Positions 41,051-49,871 of a stretch of 64,000 nucleotides of DNA are shown here, piece after piece; the first letter of the stretch is position 1, and every line of letters begins with the position of its first letter. The stretch spans positions 2,495,979 to 2,559,978 of the forward strand of contig NZ_CP132480.1 of assembly GCF_030770395.1 (NCBI RefSeq), given 5' to 3'. The position numbers and the translations under genes are program-made. The DNA comes from Telluria beijingensis. Lineage in GTDB: Bacteria; Pseudomonadota; Gammaproteobacteria; Burkholderiales; Burkholderiaceae_D. A model generated the notes under the pieces. It was not told the origin of the DNA. It ran no database searches and saw only the letters and a program-made list of their open reading frames with translations.

Positions 41051-43761
41051 ACGCAGGGAGCGCCCCGGCGGCCCGCGTCTCCGGCCTGCGCATGCGCTAC
41101 CGGCAGGTCGTGGCGCTGGACGACATCTCGCTCGAGATTCCGGCCGGCAAGGTCACCGGCTTCATCGGGCCAGACGGGGTAGGTAAATCCAGCCTGCTGG
41201 CGGTGCTGGCCGGCGCCCGCCGGATCCAGCAGGGCAGCGTGGAAGTGCTGGGAGGCGACATGTGCAAGGCCCGCTTCCGTGCCCGGGTCTGCCCGCGGAT
41301 CGCCTACCTTCCGCAAGGCCTGGGCAGGAACCTGTATCCGACCCTGTCGGTCGAGGAGAACCTGCAATTTTTCGCGCGCCTGTTCGGTCATGATGCACGC
41401 GACCGGCGCGAGCGCATCGACCTGCTCGCCAGGAGCACCGGCCTCCATCCCTTTCTCGCCCGGCCGACAGGACAGCTGTCGGGAGGAATGAAACAGAAGC
41501 TTGGGCTGTGCTGCGCCCTGATCCACGATCCCGACCTGCTGCTGCTGGACGAGCCGACCACCGGCGTCGATCCGCTGGCGCGGGCGCAGTTCTGGGACCT
41601 GATCGGTGCGATCCGCGCGAGCCGCCCGGAGCTGACGGTGCTGGTCGCCACGGCCTACATGGATGAAGCCGCGCGCTTCGACCGGCTGGTGGCGCTCGAC
41701 GGCGGCCGGATCCTGGCGTCCGGCACGCCGGGCGACTTGCTGGCGCGGACCGGGGCCGCGAGCCTGGAACAGGCCTTCGTCCGGCTGCTGCCGGACACGC
41801 GGGGCGCCAGATCGGAGCCCCCGGCGCCAAGGCTGCGGCTGGATGCGGGGCAGGGCGAAGCGGCCACCGAGGCAACGTGCCTGTCGCGCCGCTTCGGCGG
41901 CTTCGTCGCGGTCAGGGAAGTCAGTTTCCGGATCGCGCGCGGCGAGATCTTCGGTTTCATCGGATCGAACGGCTGCGGCAAGACCACTACCATGAAGATG
42001 CTGGCCGGCCTGCTCGCGCCCAGCAGCGGCGAGCTGCGTGTATTCGGCCAGCGTCCGCGCGGATTCGATGCCGCCACCAGGCGGCGCGTGGGCTATATGT
42101 CGCAGGGCTTCTCGCTCTACCAGGAGCTCACTGTACGCCAGAACCTGCTGCTGCATGCAGGCCTGTTCGACCTGCCCGAGGCGAGCATCGCCCCGCGTTG
42201 CGCCGCCGTGGCCCGGCGCTTTGGGCTGGAAGCAGTGCTGGATGCCCTGCCGGGTGGTCTGCCGCTGGGTGTACGGCAGCGCCTGTCGCTGGCCGTGGCG
42301 CTGGTGCACGGACCGGAGCTGCTGATCCTCGACGAACCGACCTCCGGGGTGGATCCGGTCGCGCGCGACGGCTTCTGGGAACAGTTGCTGCAGCTGTCGC
42401 GCCAGGATGGGGTGACGATCTTCGTGTCGACGCACTTCATGAACGAGGCCGAGCGCTGCGACCGGGTCGCCCTGATGCATGCCGGCGTCGTGCTGGCCAG
42501 CGGCACGCCGCGGTCCTTGTGCGCGGAACGCAACGCGGCCTCGCTGGAAGAGGCGTTCATTGGCTGGCTGCGCCAGGCCGACGACAGCCCGGCGCCGGTG
42601 GCGCCGCCGCCGCGGCCGATGCCGGTCCGTCGCGGCGGCGACTGGCTGGGGCGGGCGGGCAGCTATTGCCGGCGCGAATCGCTGGAGCTGCGGCGCGACC
42701 CCGTGCGCGCCGCTCTGGCGATGCTCGGATCGCTGCTCCTGATGATCGTGATCGGCTACGGGATCAGCATGGATGTCGAGAACCTGCGGTATGCCGTCCT
42801 CGACCGTGACCAGACCGTGCTCAGCCGCGATTACGCGCTCAACCTGTCGGGCTCGCGCTACTTCGTCGAGCGCGCTCCGCTGTCGAGCTACGAGGAGCTG
42901 GACCGGCGCATGCGTTCGGGCGAGCTGGCCCTGGCCATCGAGATCCCGCCCGGCTTCGCACGGGCGGTCGGGCGCCGGACCCCGGTCCAGGTGGGCGCCT
43001 GGATCGATGGGGCGAACCCGGTGCGGGCCGAAACGGTGGACGGTTTCGTGCAGGGCATGCATCAGCACTGGCTCGTCACCCGGTCCGCACGCACCGGCCG
43101 GGTGCCGGAAAGGAGTGCTGTGGCGGTGGAAACCCGCTTCCGCTACAACCCGGACGTGCGCAGCATGCCGGCCATGGTGCCCGCGATCATCGCCTTGCTG
43201 CTGCTGAACCTGCCGGCGATGCAAGCCGCACTTGCCGTCGTGCGCGAGAAAGAAATGGGCTCGATCGTCAACCTGTATGTCACGCCGGTGAGGCGCAGCG
43301 AGTTCCTGATCGGCAAACAGGCGCCCTATGTGGCGCTGGCGATGCTGAACTTCGTCCTGATGACGCTGCTTGCCGTGGCCGTCCTCGGCGTGCCGCTCAA
43401 GGGCAGTATGGCGACCCTGGCACTGGCGGCCTTCCTGTTCTGCATCTGCTCGACAGGGATCGGTCTGCTCGCTTCCACCTTTACCCGCAGCCAGATCGGC
43501 GCCATCTTCTTCACGATGATCGGGACCATGCTGCCCGCCATTCAGTACGCCGGACTGATCAACCCGGTCACGGCCCTGGAGGGAGCGGGCCGGCTGCTCG
43601 GCGAAGCCTACCCGGCCTCGCACATGCTGACCATTAGCCGCGGCGTGTTCGGCAAGGCCCTTGCCATTGCCGACCTGGCGCCGGACTTCCTGGCCCTGCT
43701 GGCGGCAATCCCCGTGATCCTCGGCCTCGCGATTGCGGTGCTACCGAAGCAGGAGCGCTGA
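41047..43761 (+). CDS. rbbA: ABC transporter with two ATPase domains fused to an ABC-2 permease (RbbA-like)
   Basis: 904 residues, nearly the size of E. coli RbbA. First ATPase: GPDGVGKSS (Walker A), LSGGMKQKL (signature), [13 protein letters not shown]. Second ATPase from about residue 275: [10 protein letters not shown], a degenerate signature [22 protein letters not shown]. From about residue 540 an ABC-2 type permease follows with a large extracytoplasmic loop and about six helices. RbbA was described as a ribosome-bound ATPase, and its family is otherwise drug- or envelope-export like. Overlaps the HlyD gene by 4 bp. Confidence 0.9.
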   Translation: MNAGSAPAARVSGLRMRYRQVVALDDISLEIPAGKVTGFIGPDGVGKSSLLAVLAGARRIQQGSVEVLGGDMCKARFRARVCPRIAYLPQGLGRNLYPTLSVEENLQFFARLFGHDARDRRERIDLLARSTGLHPFLARPTGQLSGGMKQKLGLCCALIHDPDLLLLDEPTTGVDPLARAQFWDLIGAIRASRPELTVLVATAYMDEAARFDRLVALDGGRILASGTPGDLLARTGAASLEQAFVRLLPDTRGARSEPPAPRLRLDAGQGEAATEATCLSRRFGGFVAVREVSFRIARGEIFGFIGSNGCGKTTTMKMLAGLLAPSSGELRVFGQRPRGFDAATRRRVGYMSQGFSLYQELTVRQNLLLHAGLFDLPEASIAPRCAAVARRFGLEAVLDALPGGLPLGVRQRLSLAVALVHGPELLILDEPTSGVDPVARDGFWEQLLQLSRQDGVTIFVSTHFMNEAERCDRVALMHAGVVLASGTPRSLCAERNAASLEEAFIGWLRQADDSPAPVAPPPRPMPVRRGGDWLGRAGSYCRRESLELRRDPVRAALAMLGSLLLMIVIGYGISMDVENLRYAVLDRDQTVLSRDYALNLSGSRYFVERAPLSSYEELDRRMRSGELALAIEIPPGFARAVGRRTPVQVGAWIDGANPVRAETVDGFVQGMHQHWLVTRSARTGRVPERSAVAVETRFRYNPDVRSMPAMVPAIIALLLLNLPAMQAALAVVREKEMGSIVNLYVTPVRRSEFLIGKQAPYVALAMLNFVLMTLLAVAVLGVPLKGSMATLALAAFLFCICSTGIGLLASTFTRSQIGAIFFTMIGTMLPAIQYAGLINPVTALEGAGRLLGEAYPASHMLTISRGVFGKALAIADLAPDFLALLAAIPVILGLAIAVLPKQER

Positions 43762-43762
43762 C

Positions 43763-44890
43763 ATGGCCGGTGTCTCGCTGAGGAAGATCGGCCGGCTCGG
43801 CATCAAGGAGCTGTGGAGCCTGCTGCGCGATCCGGTGATGCTGATCCTGATCGTCTACTCCTTCACAGGGGGAGTCTACGTGGCGTCCACCGCCCAGCCG
43901 GATACGCTATCGCGCGCTGCGCTCGCCATCGTCGATGAGGACGGGTCGCCGCTGTCCGTGCGCATTCGGGAAGTGTTTGCGCCACCGCAGTTCATGCCTC
44001 CCGATCTGATCACACTCGACCAGGCCGATGTCCGTCTCGACCGCGGACGCGCGACCTTCGTGCTGGTGATACCGGCCGGTTTCCAGCGCCGCGTCCTGGC
44101 CGGGCGGGACGCGGCACTGCAACTGAACGTCGATGCCACCCGGATGAGCCAGGCGTTCACCGGCAGCGCCTATATACAGCAGATCGCGCTGGGGGAAGTC
44201 GCCACCTTCCTCCAGGGGGTGCGCCTGCAGCCTCGTCCGGCGGTCGAGCTGAGCATCCGTGCCCGCTTCAATCCGGCCCTCGCCCCATCCTGGTTCGGCG
44301 GCCTGATGGAAGTGGTAAACAACATCACCATGCTGTCGGTGATCCTTACCGGCGCCGCTCTGATCCGCGAACGCGAGCACGGCACTGTCGAGCATCTGCT
44401 GGTGATGCCTGTGACGCCGCTCGAACTGATGCTGGCCAAGTCCTGGTCGATGGCGGCGGTCGTGCTACTGGCCGCGCTGACGGCGCTTCTGCTGGTCCTG
44501 GGAAGCCTGCTCAAGGTCGAGGTGCAGGGTTCGGTCGTGCTGTTCGCCATCGGCGCGGCGCTACACCTGTTCGCGACCACCTCCCTCGGCCTGCTGATGG
44601 CGACCGTGGCGCGCAATATGCCGCAGTTCGGCCTGCTGGTGATCCTGGCGCTCCTGCCGCTCGAGATGCTGTCCGGCGCGAATACACCGCGCGAGAGCAT
44701 CCCGGCCGGCCTGCGCGAGCTGATGCTGCTGGCCCCTACCACGCATTTCGTCGAACTGAGCCAGGCCATCCTGTTTCGCGGCGCCGGCATTGGCACGGTG
44801 TGGACCTCGTTCCTGGCGTTGCTGGCGATCGGTGCGGCGCTGTTCGGCCTGGCGCTGTCGCGCTTTTCGCAAGCGATGCGGCAGGGCTGA
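43763..44890 (+). CDS. ABC-2 type permease (YhhJ-like)
   Basis: 375 residues from ATG 43763 (AGGAGCG upstream, 1 base after the rbbA stop). One N-terminal helix, a loop of about 130 residues outside the membrane, then five helices in the C-terminal half with the ABC-2 signature EREHGTVEHLLVMPVTPLELMLAKSW. It forms the second half of the exporter channel with the RbbA permease domain. It is the last gene of the FNR-controlled run that starts at hypC. The exported substrate is unknown. Confidence 0.9.
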   Translation: MAGVSLRKIGRLGIKELWSLLRDPVMLILIVYSFTGGVYVASTAQPDTLSRAALAIVDEDGSPLSVRIREVFAPPQFMPPDLITLDQADVRLDRGRATFVLVIPAGFQRRVLAGRDAALQLNVDATRMSQAFTGSAYIQQIALGEVATFLQGVRLQPRPAVELSIRARFNPALAPSWFGGLMEVVNNITMLSVILTGAALIREREHGTVEHLLVMPVTPLELMLAKSWSMAAVVLLAALTALLLVLGSLLKVEVQGSVVLFAIGAALHLFATTSLGLLMATVARNMPQFGLLVILALLPLEMLSGANTPRESIPAGLRELMLLAPTTHFVELSQAILFRGAGIGTVWTSFLALLAIGAALFGLALSRFSQAMRQG

Positions 44891-44995
44891 CCGGCTGAAC
44901 AGGCGTCCGGGAGCCCGCCGTAGGAAAGTCGCTTGCAGTGCTGAACGACGACTGCGATCAGATTCGATACCCCGAACGGGAGGATAGGATGCACG

Positions 44996-45147
44996 ATCGG
45001 TATCGGTATCGGTATCGGCATTGCAGCATTAACCCAGGAAATGGCGAATTCGGCGCCCTGCTCGCAGCGGCAGATTTTGCCTTATATCGGGCGAAATCAA
45101 GCGGCCGTGACCGCGTGGTGCTGGCGTCGCATCATTCCTCTTCGTGA
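44996..45147 (+). pseudogene. C-terminal remnant of a GGDEF domain
   Basis: One frame reads GIGIGIAALTQEMANS, and after a one-base shift near 45045 the next reads FGALLAAADFALYRAKSSGR then DRVVLASHHSSS and stop. The intact cyclase at 24.8 kb has SVGIAALQRE...LLAAADSAMYRAKTSGR, so this is the tail of a paralogue. A hexanucleotide run (TATCGG repeated) at its left end marks the break. Its stop overlaps the FNR gene by 16 bp, mirroring the 24.86 kb junction. Confidence 0.75.
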
Positions 45148-45908
45148 CTGACGCCCGGTTCACCGGGCGCGGCCGACAGCAGCGCTTCGAGGCGTCCAGG
45201 GTCGAGCAGCTCGATCTCGCGCTTGTCCAGCGCGATCCAGTGCTCGTCGCGGAAGCGGCCCAGCAAGCGACTGATGCTTTCGATCGTCAAGCCAAGGTAG
45301 TTTCCCATGTCGGCGCGCGACATGCGCAGGCGGAAGCGCCGTCCGGAATAGCCGCGTTCGGCATAGCGTGCGGACAGATCCAGTAGCAGGGTGGCGAGAC
45401 GCTCCGCACCGCTCATGTCCGCATGCAGCAACGCATTTTGCTCACGCACGATCTCGTGGCTCAGGGCGGCATGGAACCGCTGCATCAAGGGCAGTGATTC
45501 ATGCATCGATTCCTGAAACCTGCTGTAAGGGATCTCGCATACTTCGCTGTCTTCAAGTGCGACCGTGGTGCAGGCATGCCGTCCGGCATAGATGGCGTCG
45601 AGCCCGAGCAATTCGCCGGCCATGTAGAAACCGGTGACATGCGGATGGCCCCGGTGGTCGGGTCGCGACGACTTCAGGTGGCCGAAGCGGACCGCATAGA
45701 TCATGGCAAACGGCTGGTCCTTGCGGAACAGGACCTCGTCGCGCGCCAGGCGCCGCCGGTATCCGACCAGTTTGTCGAGTCGAAGGATATCCAGGGTGCC
45801 GATGCCGGACGGCAGGCACGCGTTGCGCGCCACGCAGCGGGAACAGATCACCGCTGTTGACTGCGGGATCGGCGCACGAGTTTCGGCATGGAACGTCATA
45901 TCGTTCAT
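45132..45908 (-). CDS. fnr: FNR, oxygen-sensing [4Fe-4S] transcription regulator
   Basis: 258 residues from ATG 45908, which follows GGGAGGACCT. Two nearby ATGs are alternatives. The cluster ligands are Cys22, Cys25, Cys31 (C-x2-C-x5-C) and Cys124 in SEVCEIPY, matching the E. coli FNR set. The cyclic-nucleotide-binding-like fold is followed by the helix-turn-helix SRADMGNYLGLTIESISRLL, whose ExxSR reads TTGAT. Without oxygen it dimerises and activates promoters with TTGAT-N4-ATCAA sites, seven of which lie in this island. The box at 46056 may also regulate fnr itself. A remnant of a second copy lies at 24.86 kb. Confidence 0.95.
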   Translation of the reverse strand: MNDMTFHAETRAPIPQSTAVICSRCVARNACLPSGIGTLDILRLDKLVGYRRRLARDEVLFRKDQPFAMIYAVRFGHLKSSRPDHRGHPHVTGFYMAGELLGLDAIYAGRHACTTVALEDSEVCEIPYSRFQESMHESLPLMQRFHAALSHEIVREQNALLHADMSGAERLATLLLDLSARYAERGYSGRRFRLRMSRADMGNYLGLTIESISRLLGRFRDEHWIALDKREIELLDPGRLEALLSAAPGEPGVSHEEE

Positions 45909-46229
45909 AGGTCCTCCCATGTGCCAGGAGTGGCTCGTGGGTCAGTATCGGATAGGGTGGCCGATCAGGCAAGGCGCATGTGGGACCATGCCCCCTTGCC
46001 TTTGGCATAGGTCCAGGCAGGAGGAAGCCCTCCCTCGTATGTTTTTTGCTGATTTTTGATTTGGATCAAACGCATGCCAGGACAGTGCGGATGCTGCCGA
46101 TTTAAAGTTGGCGGCACCGGTGGGCGGTTGAACGGGGAGGGCAATGTACACACAAATAGTTGGTGGCATGGCGTGCCGCGGGGCGGAGCGATACCGTGTT
46201 AAGCCACGGCATCGGCAAGACCGGCTCGG
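45909..46229. other. Divergent intergenic region between fnr and the P-type ATPase gene
   Basis: 320 bp with one FNR box near the middle (listed separately). The rest shows no supported gene. A GGGAGG ribosome site for fnr lies at the left edge. Confidence 0.5.
46056..46069. promoter_or_regulatory. Consensus FNR box TTGAT-TTGG-ATCAA
   Basis: All ten consensus bases match. It is nearly equidistant from fnr (minus) and the P-type ATPase gene (plus), so it may act on either or both. For the ATPase a -41.5 placement predicts a 126-base leader. Confidence 0.83.
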
Positions 46230-48773
46230 ATGATGCCTGACGCACCAGAGATCGCTCCACGAGGCCTGACCGGTGACGAAGCCGCGCGCCGCCTTTTTCG
46301 GGACGGCCCCAACCAGTTGCCCGACGCCGGCGGAAGGCGCTGGCAGCGGATCGCCGCCGATGCCGCGCGCGAACCGATGTACCTGCTTCTCGCTGGCGCG
46401 GCTGTCCTCTACCTGCTGCTGGGCGAAGCGCGCGAAGGCGCTTTCCTGCTCGGCATGGTTGTCCTGATACTCTGCATGACCCTGTTCCAGGAGGGGCGTA
46501 CCGAGCGAGCACTACAAGCCCTACGAGACCTGAGTTCGCCGACTGCACTGGTATGGCGCGACGGCAGTGTGCGACGCATTCCAGCGAACGACCTGGTCGA
46601 AGGCGACGTGATCGAATTGTACGAGGGGGATCGTGTACCTGCCGATGCGTCGCTGTTGACGGCGGCCGGACTGATGGTGGACGAATCCTTGTTGACGGGT
46701 GAATCGGTCCCCGTAGGCAAGCTGGCCGCGCCTGAGGGAAGTCCTCCGGCCACCCCCGGCGGTGCCGACCAGCCATGGGTGTATTCCGGAACGCTGGTCG
46801 TGCAGGGCCACGGACTGGCGCGCGTCAGCGCCACCGGCGCACGCAGCGAGATCGGGCGCATCGGCGCGGCGCTTGGCGGGATCGCCGCACCACCCGGACG
46901 CCTGCAGCGCGAGACTGCGCAGCTGGCGCGCCGCTTTGCGCTGTTGGGTGGGGCAGTCAGTGCCATGCTGGTCGGGCTGCTGCTGCTCCGTGGCAGTGAG
47001 CTGGTGCAGGCGCTGCTCGCCGGTATCGCCTTGTCGATGTCGATGCTGCCGGAGGAGTTCCCTGTCATTCTCACGGTGTTTCCCGCCATCGGGGCGTGGC
47101 GGCTGGCGCGCAGCCAGGTCCTGACACGTCGTCTGTCGGCCATTGAGATCCTTGGCTCGACATCGGTTTTGTGCGTCGACAAGACTGGCACCTTGACGGA
47201 GAATCGCATGGCCGTGGCCCGGCTGTGGGAGAGCGGCGTCGCCTACGATCCCGCCTCGGGTGCGCCGATGCCGGCGCCGCACCGCGAGCTGCTGCAGACG
47301 GCCTTGCGGGCCAGCCGCGGGCCAGGCAGCGATCCGATGGAAGCCGCGTTCTGGCGCCTGGCTGCCAATGTCCTGCCTGAGGGCGGAGCCCTGCCGGCGA
47401 GCTGGTCGTTAGTGCATGAGTACGGGCTGACCTCGCAACGGCCGGCCCTGGTGCATGTGTGGGACCGCGGCGACGGCACGGTCCTGGTGGCGGCAAAAGG
47501 GGCTCCCGAGATGGTAGTGGCGTTATGCAGCGCGGCCGCGCCCTTGCGCGAGAAGGTCCTGGCTGCCGCTGCGGAGATGGCCGCCGCAGGGCTGCGGGTG
47601 CTGGCGGTGGCGCAGGCGTCCACTGCGAATGGACCATGGCCGGAGGATCCCGCCGGCTTCGGACTCGAACTGGTCGGCCTGATAGCGCTGGCCGATCCGC
47701 TGCGCGCCGACATCCCGGATGCCGTGGCCGCATGCCGGGCAGCAGGTCTGCGCATCGTGATGATTACAGGCGATCATCCCGAGACCGCGCGCGCGATCGC
47801 GCGCCAGGCCGGTATGGGTGCCGGCGAGGCGCTCACGGGGGCACAGATCGCGGCGCTGGAGACCGAGGCGCTGGCGCGCCGCCTCCACGGCATCGACGTC
47901 TGTGCGCGCATCGCGCCACAACAGAAGCTCGACATCGTACAGGCTCTGCAGCGTGGCGGCGCCGTCGTCGCCATGACCGGGGACGGTGTCAACGACGCAC
48001 CGGCCCTCCGTGCCGCCAATGTCGGCGTCGCGATGGGACGGCGCGGCACCGACGTCGCGCGCGAGGCAGCCGAGCTGACCCTCCTTGACGACCGCTTCGC
48101 TTCACTCGTCGAGGCAATCGCGTCTGGTCGCCGAATCTTCGGCAACATGCGCAAGTCGATGTGCTATGTGTTGGCGATGCATGTGCCGATCGCGGGGATG
48201 GCCCTGCTTCCGGTACTGCTGGGCTGGCCGGTCATGCTGTATCCGCTCCATATCGTCTTCCTCGAGCTGGTCATCGATCCCGCCTGTTCGCTGGCCTTCG
48301 AAAAAGAGCCTCCCGAGAAAGACCTGATGCGCAGGCCACCGCGCGCGGCGGGAGAATCGCTGTTCGGCCAGGAAGCCGTCGTCAGCGCACTGGTACAGGG
48401 TGTCTGGGTGCTGGCGCTCCTGATCGCGTTGTATGGCTGGGCACTGTCTCAGCTGCCCGAATCCGAAGCGCGCACGGTCGCCTTCGCAGGACTGGTCCTG
48501 TGCAACCTGGCCCTGCTGATGTCGAACCGCCAGCGCGATGGTGTCGGCGGGATCCTTCGGGTCGCCAATCCGGTGTTCTGGGGGATTGTCGTGGTGGCGC
48601 TGTTGCTGCTCGCGCTGGCAATCTACCTGCCGGCCGCCGCCGCGATGCTGCGGCTGGCGCCGCCGGCATCCTCAACCCTCTTGGCAGCCGGCCTGGCGGC
48701 GGCGGTGGCGCTGGCCGGTCTCGAGCTGCGCAAATGGGGAGTGGGGCGCCTGCGTCGACGAGTGGACGTCTAG
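46230..48773 (+). CDS. P2-like P-type cation-transporting ATPase
   Basis: 847 residues without an N-terminal metal-binding domain. Actuator motif DESLLTGESVPV, M4 motif PEEFPVI near residue 273 (where Ca pumps have PEGLP), phosphorylation site DKTGTLTEN with Asp near 317, hinge MTGDGVNDAPAL, and a C-terminal set of six helices. This is the Ca2+/Mg2+-type branch, but the altered M4 makes the ion uncertain. It follows an FNR box and is followed by another. Mycobacterial DosR controls a comparable pump (CtpF). Confidence 0.9.
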   Translation: MMPDAPEIAPRGLTGDEAARRLFRDGPNQLPDAGGRRWQRIAADAAREPMYLLLAGAAVLYLLLGEAREGAFLLGMVVLILCMTLFQEGRTERALQALRDLSSPTALVWRDGSVRRIPANDLVEGDVIELYEGDRVPADASLLTAAGLMVDESLLTGESVPVGKLAAPEGSPPATPGGADQPWVYSGTLVVQGHGLARVSATGARSEIGRIGAALGGIAAPPGRLQRETAQLARRFALLGGAVSAMLVGLLLLRGSELVQALLAGIALSMSMLPEEFPVILTVFPAIGAWRLARSQVLTRRLSAIEILGSTSVLCVDKTGTLTENRMAVARLWESGVAYDPASGAPMPAPHRELLQTALRASRGPGSDPMEAAFWRLAANVLPEGGALPASWSLVHEYGLTSQRPALVHVWDRGDGTVLVAAKGAPEMVVALCSAAAPLREKVLAAAAEMAAAGLRVLAVAQASTANGPWPEDPAGFGLELVGLIALADPLRADIPDAVAACRAAGLRIVMITGDHPETARAIARQAGMGAGEALTGAQIAALETEALARRLHGIDVCARIAPQQKLDIVQALQRGGAVVAMTGDGVNDAPALRAANVGVAMGRRGTDVAREAAELTLLDDRFASLVEAIASGRRIFGNMRKSMCYVLAMHVPIAGMALLPVLLGWPVMLYPLHIVFLELVIDPACSLAFEKEPPEKDLMRRPPRAAGESLFGQEAVVSALVQGVWVLALLIALYGWALSQLPESEARTVAFAGLVLCNLALLMSNRQRDGVGGILRVANPVFWGIVVVALLLLALAIYLPAAAAMLRLAPPASSTLLAAGLAAAVALAGLELRKWGVGRLRRRVDV

Positions 48774-48786
48774 GCATTTATCATTT

Positions 48787-48800
48787 TTGATTTGCATCAA
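48787..48800. promoter_or_regulatory. Consensus FNR box TTGAT-TTGC-ATCAA
   Basis: All ten consensus bases match. It lies 14 bp after the ATPase stop and 65 bp before the decayed hemerythrin-like copy, in the place equivalent to the 25145 box. The site is intact although the genes it served are broken. Confidence 0.83.
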
Positions 48801-48864
48801 ACACATTCCAGCATGACGCGCACAGGCAGCTTAGGGTGGAACACGATCACAACAGGGCCGGACC

Positions 48865-49249
48865 ATGTTCTCAAACTTGCTGCTGACAACACATTCGCAT
48901 GGGAGTGTGCATGCGATGCCGCTTGCCCGCAACCGACTGCCAAAAATGCGGAAGGCCGCGCTGGAGCCGGACGAGCGGTTCTCGGAAGCAGCGGTTCTCG
49001 GAAGCTTTTGCGAAGCCGATGCACGGCGTCGAGTGCACCTTCCGCCACGAAAAGACGCTGATGGAGGCCGCAGGGCATCCTGGCCTCCGGGACCGGCGCC
49101 GGGACAACGCGGCGCTCCTTGGCGCCCTGCGCCACGCAGCTTCCCGGGTCGAAGCTGGAACCATGCGCTCGGTCGCGAGGTGATCGCGGCATTGCCTGGG
49201 CTGATGTCCCCCTATCTGCTTCGGACCTCTCCACTACAGCGCAACACGG
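48865..49249 (+). pseudogene. Frameshifted second copy of the hemerythrin-like gene
   Basis: The piece VECTFRHEKTLMEAAGHPGL and DRRRDNAALLGALRHAASRVEAGTM aligns with the 25.2 kb gene (25 of 46 residues identical by my count). It then shifts frame near 49170 to GREVIAALPGLMSP, which matches GREMIAALPGLLS of the intact copy. At least one more shift separates the N-terminal part starting at ATG 48865. No single frame encodes the protein. Confidence 0.75.
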
Positions 49250-49525
49250 GTGATCGCGCATGTCGACCGGATCGCGGAGGAAGAGGGCGTGACGCATGAA
49301 TCCCGCATGGTCTGGGACCTGGCCAGCGATGCCCTCGCCAGGCAGGCACGGTTCAGCGACCTGGTCGTCGTCAACCAGGACGACCTGACGGGAGCGCTGG
49401 CCGACATGATCGGGCGCATACACGAGTACGTTGCCTTCACCAGTGCCGGCCCGGTGCTTGTCGTGCCATGTGCGCCGGTCGCACTGGATTCGGGCCAGCA
49501 TGTACTGCTTGGATTGCAGTCCTGA
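49250..49525 (+). pseudogene. Truncated second copy of the tandem USP gene
   Basis: The frame reads THESRMVWDLASDALARQAR, then FSDLVVVNQDDLTGAL and EYVAFTSAGPVLVVPCAP, and stops soon after at the start of the second UspA domain. Against the USP at 25685, 25 of 36 residues of the central segment are identical by my count. About 80 N-terminal residues and the whole second domain are missing. A short protein could be made, but the fold would be incomplete. Confidence 0.75.
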
Positions 49526-49569
49526 AGTGTTCGCCATGAATACAACGTGCATCTTGTGCGGAGGTACTT

Positions 49570-49871
49570 GTGGAGTCGCTCAAACAATTTGGAACAGGAC
49601 TGCGGAAGGCGAGGAAGAGTTGGGTCTGACACAAGAGGATTCTTCGGTAGTCTCGAGTCGAACCTATCTCAGCAGTCTGGAGCGCGGGATTAAAGCCCCT
49701 GGAATTACAAAGATCGACGAAATCACAGCGGTTCCGGGTGTACATCTGCTGTCTTTACTTGCGTTCGCATGTCTGCCGGCAGACGCTGCAGGGCGGAAGA
49801 AACTTATTTCTCAGGTGGTAGCTGACCTGGAATCGTTCAACGATCAGGGCGACAGTCGCGATTCCCGGTAA
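49570..49871 (+). pseudogene. Frameshifted XRE-family helix-turn-helix regulator
   Basis: From GTG 49570 one frame gives VESLKQFGTGLRKARKS and then stops. From 49617 the -1 frame continues ELGLTQED...SSRTYLSSLERG then IKAPGITKIDEITAVPGVHL and LPADAAGRKKLISQVVADLE. Together they make a normal small XRE regulator (RKxLGLTQE...SRTYLSxLERG). A single lost base near 49617 explains the break. Several unusual substitutions in the helix region (EDSSVVSS) suggest it is no longer under selection. Confidence 0.65.

Noticed and set aside
40948..43623. 891-codon minus-strand frame
   Set aside because: Antisense to the RbbA-like gene, which has all ABC motifs.
45001..45018. CRISPR or minisatellite array
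   Set aside because: Only three to four copies of a 6-bp unit without spacers. Simple slippage repeat.
49610..49630. Programmed -1 frameshift in the XRE gene
   Set aside because: No slippery heptamer or downstream structure is evident, and the neighbours are also decayed, so mutation is simpler.
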